Source: Strobilurus pachycystidiatus
Taxonomy: Eukaryota > Basidiomycota > Agaricomycetes > Agaricales > Physalacriaceae
Direction: 5' to 3'
Length of the DNA stretch: 64,000 bases
NCBI GenBank assembly: GCA_019915135.1
Contig: JAHLMK010000020.1
Location: 186,001 to 250,000 of the forward strand
Shown: piece after piece, positions 46,100-58,386 of the stretch
Numbering within the stretch: the first letter of the stretch is position 1
Layout of the letters: every line of letters begins with the position of its first letter
Translations under genes and position numbers: made by a program
The notes under the pieces: model-generated
The model's database searches: none
What the model saw: only the letters and a program-made list of their open reading frames with translations
Told to the model about the DNA's origin: nothing

Positions 46100-49000
46100 C
46101 TAATCGATCTTTTGCCGTTTCTCGGGCATCTCTACGTCGTCGTCGTCCTCTGTGCTCCGCTTTCTCCGAGTATTACATGCATCAATATTAATAACCCGCC
46201 TGACTACCACCTCGACATCAGTAAGATGATCCCGCAATGAGTTCCAGAAGATCTTGAAGTGAGCAGTGGGCCGCTCTAGGTGTACACCAGGCGCAAAACT
46301 TACACGATCCTTTAGCGGCACCTCTTCCATTATCCTACCAAGACAATCAAGACTTCCAATGAGATTTGCCTGGTGAAGGAAGGCATACGACACGACATTT
46401 TTCCCGCGCGAAAGCTCGGCAGCGAGAGGCGAGTAAAAGAGATCCGTGAAGGGTTCAAACAGTTGAACAGCCAGGCGAGAAATCCCGTAGACGTTAGTCG
46501 TTGATGGTGTGTGGTTGTGCGAGACTGTCTTGCCACCTCCCTCGACATAAATAACCTTCACTATAGCTTCGTTAGTACTCGATGATGTTGGGAAGTTGTA
46601 TCCATACCTCGGCCGAGTGTAACCCTCTCTTGAAAATACACCAGGACCCACGAATCCGGTCGAAGTGGATGGAAGGGCGAGATCCCACCCGTAACGGGGG
46701 CAAAGGGCATGAGTTTGACTTGTAGATCGGCATAGTGGTTCCTTGCGTCGATGTACATCTGTTTCCGTTGATTGGAAACAGCCTCGACTTCGTCCTCAGG
46801 TAAAGCGATGTCAAAATCCTCCAGAGTGCCGGATAATCCAATCATCTTCCACCGTGCAATACGCTCTATTCCTGCCGTGTCCAGCTGCTTCCCGCCCACT
46901 AATGATTCCGAGACTAGCCGTGTAAGACGATGGAGAACAGACACGTCCAAAGTGGCGGTAATGTTTGAGTTGACAGACTCGACGTCAGCTGTTGCTATGG
47001 ATTTTGACTGTGCCTTGGCCTCGTTGATTGTAGCGGCTGGAGTTTGAGCATGCCGGAAGCGATGAGCGATGGCGCTCTTGGCCTCTTGGGTTTCGTGGAG
47101 TTCACGCTGTCGGATAAGCGTTGTGAAATTGAAGTTATCTGCCGTTCCGAAATCCAAGGCTCGTGCTTTGGCAGCAGCCACATTTGCCTCTCGATCCAAC
47201 ACAGCTTGAGCTGCGACGGCTTCTTCTTGTGTATCAGCACCCAGAACCGCGGTTGATGAGGGTATCTACCCGATATAGTGAGACGAAGTGCATGGCAATG
47301 ACTGGGTAGTAGTACATACCCGATCTTGCTGATTGGCAGTTTGTACTTCGTGAAGTAACTTACGAACAGATGCGCGCCACTCCGTCTCCTCTGCATCGCC
47401 ATGTTCAGGCAGATTGTTACTGAGAAAACCCAAGATCAGAACGATGTGAGGTATCTCCAGAGAGTACGCACATGCGAATAGTGTTATTGAGAGCATCCGA
47501 CACAGCGACACTTCCCACATCTGCCAACTGCCGCTCCAATGCTTCCGAAACACCAACTCCGGCCTGAATGTCCTGCGCGTCCACAAAGAGTATGTCCTCG
47601 ACAGTCGGCATAGTGGCAGACGCTGGACTTGGATCCGGGTTGACAGCTGCATTTGCACCGATATAGTGTAAGGAGTCGCTAAGTGATGGTTGTCGCAGCT
47701 GATTTTCAGCCGATGACCCATGTATGCCAAGAATCTGTAGCAAGCTGTCGGCCTCGAAGTAGGCAGTGTCAAGTGCCGCCTGGAATTCAACATCGGAAGG
47801 GAAGGTAGCAAGGTTGACAGCGTCGAGACCTTCGCTGTTGAACCAGAAGTGGTGATACCCGTTTCTTGATTCACCGGCGTCGGATTGGATACCTTTCTGC
47901 TTCATCTGACCGGCCATGAACAGTACAATCTTCGGCACCATCAATACCCACTCCATGGCATTGAAGTTGGGCTGGATCTGGCGTGCACATCCAAAGAAAT
48001 GTTCACAAATCTCGGTAGAATGCAGCCAATGGCAGAGGGGAAAGCGAGGGAAGTAATCGCGATGCGCAAGGATGAGCAACAGCATAGCATTGATGAAGAT
48101 AGAAAGGATGTCGTAGAGCTCTCGAGCAATGAAATGTGTGGCAAGAGTGTAGTGAGGATGTGTGGATATGTAGGCCCTCCACCCGTCCAGGAAGAAGCGC
48201 CCACGCCAGAGCATCTGGACACGATCACGATGCGATAGTGTGCGACTTTGTTGGGCATCGACTATCTCTCCAAGAATGAAAAGGTACACTGCCATCCCGA
48301 GAGCGTCAGGCTGAGTCGATGCAATCTGACTGATGGTAGCTGCTGAAAAAAGACGAGCAGCTGCGCGATCATCCTGCTTGTCGACACCAATGATATCCCT
48401 TCTCTGCAAAGGCGAGTTCTCGCTCATCGCAAGGGCTGCAAGCATCCCGAAATGGATGAGGTAATTCCCAAGTGCAAGCAATCGAGCGCCAGAGGTCGCA
48501 CTCCCCCGACCGTTCTTTTTTGAGTGCTTGCCATCGGTCCCAACCAGCCGTGGTAAACCATTGAGAAGTAAGGGAGCCTTGAGGAGAAGTGGTGGTCGAT
48601 TGAGGAGAGGGTGTAAGAATGTCCAGATTCGAAACTTAAGAGAGGAGTCCTCGAGTATATGACCAAACCCGCGTTCGGTTGGGGCTCCATCAATTTCGTA
48701 TGACAGGTAATGTAGACCACGATCTGCGAGACCTTTCTCGATCCGGGCATGCCACTGCGCAAGTTCGGGCTTTCTAACTTTGCTGCAGATGGGCAAACTC
48801 GCAAGGACCATTGGAGCAACACCAGGAATAGGTATACAGATGAGCCAGACACGGATCTATCAATGGTCAGACTCGGGACCTTGATGTGAATCGAGGACCT
48901 CACCTTTTCCGCCAACGTGCTCTTATCGATACCAGACATGTCAAGTATCTCTTCGTAGGTATTCACCTCCAACGGAGTACCATGTACACCCGCTACTTTC

Positions 49001-50615
49001 CAGACACCACCGTCTTTGTATGATCGTAGCGCGGGAGTGAGCTTTGTGTCATCGACAGCTACAACAAGCGGTCCGTCGTAATTGAGCTTCTTGGTCCATT
49101 CGAGGACGCGGTCAAGATTGATGTCGACAATCCCTAGCTGGAAGCGTCCATCTTTTGCTGCAACCTTCCTAAGTTGACGTTCGGACATGAGTGATCTGGA
49201 TACGGTGCCGTGCAATGCTCACGTACTGTATACTTCGAATTCCACGGCCACCAAGTTCACGCTGTATCATGCGATAAACTCGAGGCGACATGAGAGCAGT
49301 ATTGGTGCAGATAAGATCCCAACTTGTGTCGTACTTCATGTTCTGTAGTCCTTTACCACGAAACTTCCGGTCTTCGATGGCCATGATCCCGTTAACGACG
49401 CCGAGGAATGCATCATAGGTGTTGTAACGTCCAGCTGCTCCGCGCTTGGCCAACTTGAGCCAACGCGATGATTCAGGCTGATGAACGTTAGCACGTAATG
49501 TGGTGATAGAAAGAGAGTATACACACATCCTCCAGAAGCTCGAAAACATCGTTATGACGTGCATGAGCCTGCCCAAGTATAGGATTCCGGTACACCTTTG
49601 GCGTGTTCTTCGCATTTTCTAAAGTTGGAGTCTTGCGAGCAAGTGCATTCGTGAAGATCTTGAGTCGAAGAAGGCGGAGGCATTGGTGGCATGCATTACT
49701 GATAACCTTCCTGGAGGGCACCACGGTTACGAACTTCAGGCACTGCGTCGAGAAGACTGCTTTGAGTAGAGAGTCGATGATCCATTGGGCCTCGGCTCGC
49801 TCGACTGCGCGAACCTTCTCGTAGAGCTGCGCCGACTTTGACTTGACCTTGAGCCCGGGATGCTGCCGATAGATGTCCTTCATGATCTCTGAGCGATTTC
49901 GAGCGCCGCCAGTGGACATCGTGGTCCGCTCAGTATAGCCGGACATCCTTGGATGATCAAGATTTGTCAATCCTGAACAGGAACCAGTGTAAGACTTGGG
50001 TGGGCATATTGGAGAGGACGTAGAGGAGAAAAATGATTTTATACCGGCCTGCTTGGCTGCTCCTTTTTCGCAAGCCTTGCTCTTCCGGTGTTCTGCGAAA
50101 CGGAGGACGTTGTTCAACTCGCGCATCTCTACAAGCTTCCTGCATTGTCCACATATAACGTTCTTCTGCTTCTTGATGTCAAATTCAGGCCCATCGGAAT
50201 CCAATGCGTAGATCTTGCGCTGAAAGTTCAAGAATTTGGGATCATCGAACCAAGATGGAAGGCCGTCAAGTCGAGATTCTGCTGCACGCTTTCTATAGAC
50301 TCGTTTCTATGAATGGGTAAGATTAGTGACACAATTATAAGCAGAACGACTACGCACCTGTGCTTTGAGAACAACCGGCTCGACCGCTGTATCTGGCGCC
50401 TTTACAGTTTTTCGTACTTTCTTCGTCGGGCTTGGAGGTGGCGGAGTCTGGTAGCCAGCGTCGGAATCCAAATCATCGGACACATTGGGATCAGGTGGGA
50501 AATCAACTTTGGTATATAGGGCTACACGCTGTCGTCGGTGAAGCCTGCCATCATGGCTGTCCTGGTCCAAAGAGGCTTGGGGTACCTCGGGCTGAGGAGT
50601 TGCCTTATCCGTCAT
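46100..50615 (-). CDS. large transposase-like protein of element D (1,396 aa)
   Basis: Eight exons join without a stop: 50358-50615, 49527-50306, 49227-49477, 48904-49195, 47472-48856, 47320-47419, 46608-47265 and 46100-46566. Together they make 4,191 nt. ATG at 50615 opens MTDKATPQPEVPQ. A Cys/His finger (CGQCRKL...RFAEHRKSKAC) lies near residues 130-165. Candidate RNase H-like acidic residues are in VVAVDDTKLTPALRSY, SYEIDGAPTERGF and LCHWLHSTEICEHFFG; the last resembles the TExxEHxFG motif of P/THAP9-type transposases. The end KRSTEDDDD...EKRQKID looks like a nuclear-localisation tail. Intron 3 would be only 31 nt. I know this protein type as a recurrent Agaricomycete hypothetical family; the transposase role is inferred from the element's structure. 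Confidence 0.75.
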
Positions 50616-50699
50616 GGCCGCCCCGATCTGTACTTTGATGTCAACTCTCACTACGCTTCTCTGAACACAGCTCCGACGCACCTTGTTCTCTGCTCCTAT

Positions 50700-51475
50700 T
50701 GCAGTATCGCCGTTTATGGGCCTGACACACTCCACAAACAACTTGGCGCGCGCCTCAAACGGTCGCTTCGGATTCCAGACCGGGAAGGATGGACAGACTC
50801 GCGGTGGCGAATTCCGACGCTCATACCAACACCACAAGAAAACTCGTCTCTTTGCTCCCCGGTATCAATGATCAGGTCGTCTCCTTCGACGCGAAACACG
50901 AGTTGCGGACAGTGTAAGTGGAGCCAACGATGAAAGGCAAGGAGGATGTCGTCAAGGTACGGCGCAGTGATCTGGGGCTTTGTATCACCCATAGATATGC
51001 AGGCGTTCAGAACGTCGATTTCAAACCATAGCCAATGAAGATAAGGGATATTCCAGGGCACAATGAGGCTGACAACGCGTCCGGCAGCGAGCTCTGCACC
51101 CCAATAGTCTGGCCTTGTCCCAGTCGATCCATGCTGCAAAGTCTGACACAGCGACGCCTCTGCGACCTGCGTTGTCGAGCTAACTCCCGCTTCTTGCATC
51201 CGCTCCCGGATGGTTTCCAGGATGCAATCAACAGTATCACCGGTAAGCCATTCCTTGGAGAGAAGGATGTGTGCAAGATGGCTAACATTCACAGCGCTGC
51301 GCTGTCGATGAGGAAGACCAGCTTGCCATGGGGAGCAGCGGATGGCGGTCTTGATTTTCTCTACCACGTTTGGTCCCCATCCTTCCATCTCCGCCTTCCG
51401 ATCTACCCAATGCAACCGCTCTCGCCAGAAAGACCGATTCACCATCAGGCGATTCGCCCATTTCCAGACGCGCAC
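50700..51475 (-). pseudogene. Ulp1/SUMO-protease-like protein of element D, C-terminal part
   Basis: The frame reads VRVWKWANRLMVNRSFW, LHWVDRKAEMEGWGPNVVEK, CSPWQAGLPHRQRSAVNVSH, LAHILLSKEWLTGDTVD and then a C48-type core. The core has HWLWFEIDVLNACISMGD (His/Asp region) and GEQRDEFSCGVGM (the Gln and catalytic Cys, near 50840). After VHP near 50798 the expected continuation FPVWNPKRPFEARAKL is one frame away, a one-base slip. Ulp1 proteases cut SUMO from proteins; copies carried by transposons are common in Agaricomycetes. The rest of the gene is on the far side of unit C. Confidence 0.7.
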
Positions 51476-51598
51476 CGTCCAAAGAGGTAAGAAAATGTTC
51501 TCCTCAACAGGATGCTGAACATGAAAGGAGACCGACTTTTCTTAAGAATTGTCGGTGAACACCGGGATAAGATAAGCTCTCGACTTATCTTATGTTTT

Positions 51599-52237
51599 AC
51601 CCACCTATGTACCTATACATGGATCTGTTTCTCTGATTCATCTCATCATTTCACTTGAGATAAGACTTCACATATGAGCACAGCTTAAGACGAGCAAATG
51701 CGACTTAAGAGCATCCAAGTTTTAATTACTATAGCTAACTTCAGTGTTTACTTGGATTGCTGTACAGCACCCGTATCGAGCTACCTGGGCGCGTCCCGAC
51801 TTGGGTCGACGGGCACATCGAAAAGCGTAAACAGCATCTCTTCAGGCCCAGGATCGACGCCTGACATTGAACCTATCATGATGTGTTCTGCCGTCGTCGG
51901 GGGTCAGTTGCCATATGCCTATTTGACTCCCTGGTCCTCGGTGTTGTGGTAATTCTTGCCCAAAGCCAGCAGATCCGAAGGTAAGATTTGCTATAATTGT
52001 GGCTTTAGTTCTCGCTGGTGATTGTTGCGTGCGTATCCCTCGGCGGCGGGCGCGGCTGCATCGGTTCTCATTCCTACTAGCAGTCGTATTCTGCTAGAGA
52101 TGATTATTACCATCGCCAAGTGATTTGAGTTTGTGCACTCACAGGATATGTCGTTAAGTCAGACGGCAAGGTGATGGAGAGAGAACAAAGGTCGGACTTC
52201 AAAGATTTGTGAAACGCGGTCTTTGCCTGTCGCGGCC
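51599..52237. other. left interior of unit C, no gene
   Basis: Subterminal AT-rich sequence and short frames only; no known motif. Confidence 0.4.
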
Positions 52238-52281
52238 CGATGCACTTAGCCCGATAACCTGGCCTCCTTAGGCCTGTGACC

Positions 52282-52318
52282 GGCCCTTCACAATGAGCAA
52301 GCGTCGATGTGAAGGGCC
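52282..52318. repeat. left terminal hairpin of element A
   Basis: Perfect 11-bp stem GGCCCTTCACA/TGTGAAGGGCC with 15-nt loop ATGAGCAAGCGTCGA. Confidence 0.93.
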
Positions 52319-52476
52319 TGTAAATCTGAGTTTGAATTAGCAGAAGACATTTTAGGGATTTGCCGAGTCCCGAAAAGGATTGTTGAGAAGCCAGCCGTTT
52401 TGGGATTTGGCACGCGACGTGATCGCTCTTCGACTACTACCTGTCAATAACATTTTCTTCTTGCCCATAACCAACG

Positions 52477-54616
52477 ATGAATGCCCCACTGACCTGCAAG
52501 ACGATATCACAAGCGATAGATGGCGATGTAATGCACTACTCAGACGCGTCTCTCCAAGAAATCATCGCAGCCCATGCTCTGACCTCGCTTCCTCTGTACC
52601 CAACCACATATCTATCGTCACTTTCTGGTCCAAGCCTCACTTTAGCCCTTCGGGTGATTGTTATATCACTATACATCACTCAAGGACGCGAAATACCGCG
52701 CGAGCACCAGCTGAAAAGCGTGTGTCTCTCGTTCCAGAAGGATTCAGCTGTACTTGCCGGGACCGGAACGGGAAAGACGCTTGTTATTGCCATCCTGATC
52801 CATATGACTGGAGCTACTCGTGTCTGCTTCACAATATCGCCTCTCAAGCGCCTTCAAATTAGCCAGGTTTGTCTTCCTAAGTCTTCTCAAGTGACTGACT
52901 AACCGCCGTAAGCACGGCAGGTCAAAGACTTCAACTCGAAGTATATGATTCCTTCAGCTTCTATCAATCAAGATACACCAAGGACTGCGTCGTACTGGAT
53001 GGTAAGAGCTGTTTGAAGCCTTGATAATAGCACTCTATCTCAGATCCGTGCAGGAACACATCTATAATCCGACAACACGGACCGTTGGTCCCATTCGACA
53101 TCTCATCGTGACACCGGAACAGTTCTTCAAACTTAGGGAGGGTTACTTCTCAAAGTTTGGCGAGCTCATTCGAAACAACAGCCTCTACAAGCGAGCAGTT
53201 GGCCGGATCTTCTGTGACGAAGGTCACTTCATATCCTTTGCCGGATTTCCGCGCTACTCTCTTGAGGCATTCCGTCCACCATATGGCCGCCTCAACGAGA
53301 TCAAGATCCTCTTTCCCAATGCGCCCTGGCATGCACTTACTGCGACGTCGCCTCCGTACATTCTTTCCACTATTCAATCCACTGTTCTAAACACCGACCA
53401 CGAGATCATCCGATACACGAGTAACCGACCGAATACTATCTATGCCAGGCACTGCGTCGTTGGCTCCCTCGATAACATGGCAAACTACAGATGCTATCTG
53501 ACGACACCGTTTCGCTTCAGCGAGCAGCCTCGTGTCTTGCTGTTCTTTGACAACAAGAATTTGTTACGGCGCGTGCAAGCCTATCTCATTCAGTGTCTGT
53601 CTGGACAACCTCTTCCGCACAACGCAAGAGATATTGTTCGGTTCTATGACTCCGACATGTCTCCCCGATATCTGAAGCAGACTCATGATGCATTCACGGA
53701 TCCAAATGGCTCATGTCGAATACTTTGCGCAACTTCAGGAGAGTCCGCTGTAAGAGTTCTTGTCATGTATCGGGATTTAGCTGACACTTGTCAAGGGCAT
53801 TGATTTCCCGGACGTTGACATTGTCGGCAACCATGGCCTTCCCACCAACGGATGCGACAGCCTACAACGTGGTGGTCGAGCAATTCGGAGACTTGGAAAG
53901 ACCGGAGTCTATGTCATGTTCTATGAGGACTGGGCAACGACTATCGATCTATCCGAGTATGACGTGGTCAACGATATTGACAAGGATGATCCTGACCGGC
54001 CGCGCGGTCCATTGACGCTGAAATCGGATCGCAAAGAACGTGCACCATACTCAATGGTGAGGCTGGTACAGCGCGCAGACAAAGATTGTCACTGTGTCCG
54101 TCAATTCTACAAGGTATACCTCAATGATCTGTGTCCGACTGGTATGTGCGTCACTCAACTCAAGAGACTGCTACCAAATCTTGCATAGCCTTAGACTACA
54201 GCGGAGCCCACTGCTGCGATGGACATGATGACGGCTTTGATCTACAGGCATGGCTTCCAGGACCGATTTACAAAGCTCCGACGGAAGAAGTTGCAAAGAA
54301 CCCAACGAGGAATGAGCGTAACAAGTACCGGGTACCTGCACAGAGGCCCGCGCTGGAGGAGTATCTTCGGAAATGGCGTAAGGATGCGTGGAGGGTGGAC
54401 AAGCTGCGGTTCGTTCGAGCTGAGTATCAGATTCTGTCGAACAAACAGATCATCGAGGTTGCACGCGCGAGGCCAGAGATTATCCGAACGCCTACTCAGC
54501 TTCAGGATCATCTAAACGAAGCTGACGAGTGGGCCAGGAGCTGGGCACAAAGCATTGTTGATGTTGTGAAAGAGTTTGATTCAGTACAAAGTGTGATACC
54601 AGTAAAACGTCGCTAA
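52477..54616 (+). CDS. RecQ-like DNA helicase of element A (646 aa)
   Basis: Exons 52477-52866, 52921-53001, 53054-53749, 53796-54141 and 54189-54616 total 1,941 nt with no internal stop. Helicase motifs in order: motif 0/I (REHQLKSVC, AGTGTGKT), Ia (ISPLKRL), II (DEGH, instead of DExH), III (ALTATSPP), IV (VLLFFDNKNLL), V (CATSGESAGIDFPDVD) and VI (LQRGGRAIRR). A RecQ-type zinc segment follows (CVRQFY ... ALDYSGAHCCDG). RecQ enzymes unwind DNA 3'-5'. Length and the truncated C terminus (no HRDC or winged helix seen) fit the small RecQ-like proteins common in basidiomycete genomes. A likely role is processing the hairpin ends or repair after transposition; this is inference. It is tail-to-tail with the DUF6589-like gene. 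Confidence 0.88.
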
Positions 54617-57600
54617 TCATCTTCGTCTTCGCTATATAGCCGCATGTTCAGTTCCGGAATCTCATCCTCCTCCGCTACCAGCTCAATATCATTGCCATTG
54701 TTCCTGTCTGACATCGCCAATTGATTCTTGTTGAACGTTGCGAGGGTTGTACGCTCTAATCCCTCGTAGCCCGTCTTCTTTGAATCAACTGTTGGCTTGA
54801 TGACAATTCCGCAATCCCGACCCGCCACAAATTCCTGCATCCGTGTACTTTTTGCCGCGTCAAAGACTCGCCACGCCAAGTCGTCCGTGTTTGGGTCGGT
54901 ATGCGTCCTTTTCTGGTAGGCCGTCTGCATTATGTGCTCGAATATTTTCTTGACGCCCTGAAGAGACTGTATTGCACCGGAGATATCAGCGACCCGGTCC
55001 CAGGAGCCCAAGAGTCCCTTCGCAAGGTGAATATTCTTGATGTCCCGGATGATGTGCTCCATATTCATATCAACAGGCATGAAATGGTCCTCCTGACCAC
55101 CCATACAGACAAGTGTATTATCGCGTACAATATTCCTGAGGCGTAGTCAGTTGATTCAACATTCAATTCAACTAGATGCTCACGCAAACTCCTCGGGCCA
55201 GTGCTGGCGGAGATTGTTGAGGAAGTAGAGGACTTCCATTGCGTACTTGTTTGATCCACATCCGCGAAAAATAGCAGCAAAGTCTGGTAGAATGTCCTCG
55301 ATTTGTCCAATATCACCGGAGTAGGTGGCAAGTCCCTGTTCCCGAAGATACAGCAGATCGCGGAAGAGAAGGCGGACGTTCTGACGAATCGTATCGTGCG
55401 CTGGGTTGGTAGGATCGGGCGAAACGATTTCGGGAGTAGGAGTGGGAGGTGAAATGGAGGACGCCGCTGTTGACTCGGAAGACGCGGTAGCGGTTTTCTT
55501 TTTCCGAGTCTGTCGTGGTTTTTCTTCAGCAAGTGGGGTAGCAAACTCGTATAGAAGACTTTCCGCCAGCGCTAGTAGAGTTTCGGCTGTAGGCTTGGAA
55601 TTGGCAAATGCGGCTAGCGAGGGATGCGACACTGGAATACTGAGGCGCCAAGCATCAAGGATTAGACCGTCAAGTATCTGCTCATATGCCGAACCAAGGG
55701 CATAGTAGTCGGGTTTATCGTTTGCAAGGCGTCGTTTATCTAAAAGGTTGAAGAAGTAAGCGAGACTCCCAGTTTGCCGTACTGCACCATAGTGACAATG
55801 TCGGATAGCCCATCGTGCGTTCATGTCTCCGTGTAGAATGGGGTAACCTAGCTGAAAGATCTCTCGCCGCTCCCATGGGGATATATCCCAGAGACGGAGA
55901 AGCTGAGCGGATCGGATTCGAGCATTGGTGAGCTGGTCGTTTGTTGAGAGAATGGCATCGTCGCCGAGACTGTCAGGATCGCGTTCCATTTGGACAATGT
56001 ACGAGTCGTCGTGAATGATGATGTTGTTGATGGTACTAGCCTCTTCGGCTGTCGTCATACGAAGAGCATGAAACTCGGTCTTTGGTAATGCTGGGATTTG
56101 TCGGCGGGTTCTGTACTGGAGAAGGGGACTATCCTCGAGGTATTGGAGGCTACGCATGTACTTGAGGAGGACCTTGATGACTGTGATCTTGCTCTGATGG
56201 AAGTACGCCACCATCTGATCCTCTCGTGGGCGAAGGTCTGACGGCTTCAGCGGGCGAGCAACTCTGATGCGGTCAAGGATAGGTTGTAGGCGAAGATGCT
56301 GGCGGTCTTTCACGCATCGAAGTTTATATATGAGGCATTGAGTACCGGACTGGACTTTACTCGGGCCATCGGTACGCTGTTCGACAAAGATGGAAGTAGA
56401 TGCATTATAGTTGTCGTAGGCATAACCATGGGGATCGAAGGACGCCTTTGCAGCCTCGCTAACGGACCCATCAGCAAGGGAAGTAAGGGTCTTTTGAACG
56501 GTAGGATAGCTGCTCGAAAGACTGCAGTGGCTGAGAGTCTCGATCATCTGTTTCGAGGATCCGGTCGCGACTCCAAATAAACCGAACATCAACTGTAGTT
56601 TGCTACAGTCCTGCGAGCGAAGATGAAGCGCTTGGCTGGTGATTACATTTGAACCCTAGTCACTTGTGAGTATGTAATAACGGATATAGAATCAAGACTT
56701 ACAAGGTGTGGATCGCGCATCTTGTTTTTCTGCTTTGCGGTACGACACTCGGTCGCCGCAGAAAGAATGACATTCCACGTCGGCATATGCGACCGCGCAG
56801 TATCCATCTCCTTTCCGAAGTCCCAGCTTTCGATGAAATCGGGGGTTACACGCGTCGAGTACATGAGAAACCGAGGCTTTGTTGCTTCGAATTCATTGTA
56901 AACCGTTGCGGTAATGAGATCCAGCGCCTTCGGAAACATCCACCCCAGCATACGATCCCTGATAGGCTGACAGTCCCACATCAACTGGAGGATGCTCTCC
57001 AAGCGATCCGTGCCTTCGCGGTACAGGCCTTCCTTGTGACGTTGGAAACCGCTATCGGCGAGCAGTGTTTCACAAAGCTCCCAAGGAGAGTAATGAAGTG
57101 TCGCCATGAAGTCTGTTGTGCGACGCGCTTTTGTTTGCGCGTCAAGTCGAGGAGCACGCGAAGAGGAAGAGTGTCGGCCAGATGCAGAGAGCGGGAAAAG
57201 CGGTGACTCGAGAACTGGGAGTGGTGGCGGTCGCATGTGCGAAGACGAAGATGACGGGGTCACGGACTCCATGTCAATGAGAGAGGAAGAATCAAGGAAG
57301 ATGGATGACATGTCCAGGTCAGGCAAAAGGTCAAGCGTCGGGGATAGAGGGGTCAGTGGAGCTGAGAAGTGATCCGTGAATGATGAAGTCGATGCGCTCT
57401 CAAACGAGCCGGCATCCGTGAAAAGTACAGATGATGTGGACCGAGGGAATGTGGAGGTGGGTGGTACACGGGAGGCCTCGATGGAATGTGATGGTGCCGG
57501 AGTCTGAGGAGTTGCCAGCCCGGTGTAGCTGTACTCGGGCGTCGACTCCGGTATCTGAGAGGATACACCAAAGGAAGGGTAGCGATTTGACGCCTGTCTG

Positions 57601-57760
57601 TTGTACTTTCGCTTTGGCTTGACCGGGACGTCTTCTTGTCGTGTTTTTTTGCTTGGGGAACGGAAATCAAGTGTATTCCTGGGGACAGGTCATGAGAGAG
57701 CAGATTGTTTGGTGAGAGACCCTACATTTGTAGCTCATACGGTCGATTCGAGGCTGACAT
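54613..57760 (-). CDS. DUF6589-like protein of element A, candidate transposase (986 aa)
   Basis: Four exons, 57726-57760, 56703-57678, 55184-56610 and 54613-55135, total 2,961 nt with every phase matching. ATG at 57760 starts MSASNRPYEL. A Ser/Pro-rich N terminus of about 200 aa is followed by TLHYSPWELCETLLADSGF and RESILQLMWDCQP-like blocks. Then comes the DUF6589-like core: TNDQLTNARIRSAQLLRLWD, GDMNARWAIRHCHYG, QTGSLAYFFNLLDKRRLAND, FAAIFRGCGSNKYAMEVLYF and FMPVDMNMEHIIRDIKNIHL. Conserved acidic residues (D of NDQLT, D of GDMNARW, E of MEVLYF) could form an RNase H-type site. Being the only other gene between the inverted ends, it is the best transposase candidate. Identification with DUF6589 is from memory of the family. 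Confidence 0.78.
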
Positions 57761-57898
57761 TGTGCAGCAATAGTCGATCGTGTCGCGTAGTCGTCGTGGT
57801 CGCGTGCCAAATCCCAAAACGGCTGGCTTCTCAACAATCCTTTTCGGGACTCGGCAAATCCCTAAAATGTCTTCTGCTAATTCAAACTCAGATTTACA

Positions 57899-57935
57899 GG
57901 CCCTTCACATCGACGCTTGCTCATTGTGAAGGGCC
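57899..57935. repeat. right terminal hairpin of element A
   Basis: Inverted copy of the left hairpin with the same stem and the complementary loop. Confidence 0.93.
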
Positions 57936-57948
57936 GGTCACAGGCCTA

Positions 57949-58386
57949 TGGCCTCCTTCGTATGAGCAGGTCTCGATACAGGAGGCCAGGTAAATCGGAG
58001 TTTAAATTTGGCGTGAACATCTTTTGGCTCTGTTTGGCACCTGCGGAGGGAACGGTCCGATTGTTTTATATACCATATACGGACACAATTCCACGCCACA
58101 GCATTCACAACACTATTCAGCGCTGTCTGACAGCAGTGAGGACTAATCAGTGTCCTGTAACGTGATTATGGTCTTTTTGAATGATTTGAGCTGCAATATT
58201 CTCCCGGTAGAACTAGAGGCTACCAATGGCTGGTTTGCAGCTGATGTCAGATGTTGCAGTGGAATTGGGGGGAAAAGGTCGGAAAAAGGTCTATGATGTG
58301 TGGTGACATTATATCTTTGAGTTCACGAGGGTTTTCCTCATGTCATAGCGGTACTACGCAACGTGAACGGTGAGCCTCCAGCTCCT
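57949..58386. other. left arm and interior of element B
   Basis: The TIR arm runs to about 58090. The interior to 58386 has no gene. The left hairpin stem TGGCCTCCT/AGGAGGCCA uses as its 5' strand the 9 bases duplicated by element A. Confidence 0.7.

Larger units (their letters stand above)
52269..57948. mobile_element. element A: 5.7-kb transposon with RecQ-like helicase and DUF6589-like protein
   Basis: Perfect 150-bp inverted ends (52269-52418 and 57799-57948) begin TAGGCCTGTGACCGG. The 9-bp duplication TGGCCTCCT lies at 52260-52268 and 57949-57957. Each end holds an 11-bp-stem hairpin (GGCCCTTCACA/TGTGAAGGGCC, loop ATGAGCAAGCGTCGA) at 52282-52318 and 57899-57935, followed by TAAATCTGAGTTTGAATT. 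The two genes inside are convergent and both intact. Perfect ends, perfect duplication and open genes indicate a young and probably autonomous element. The 9-bp duplication and long inverted ends are Mutator-like, but no Mutator-type transposase was recognised. Confidence 0.93.

Noticed and set aside
51740..51960. 84-aa plus-strand frame near the left arm of unit C
   Set aside because: No start context, motif or similarity recognised; treated as non-coding interior.
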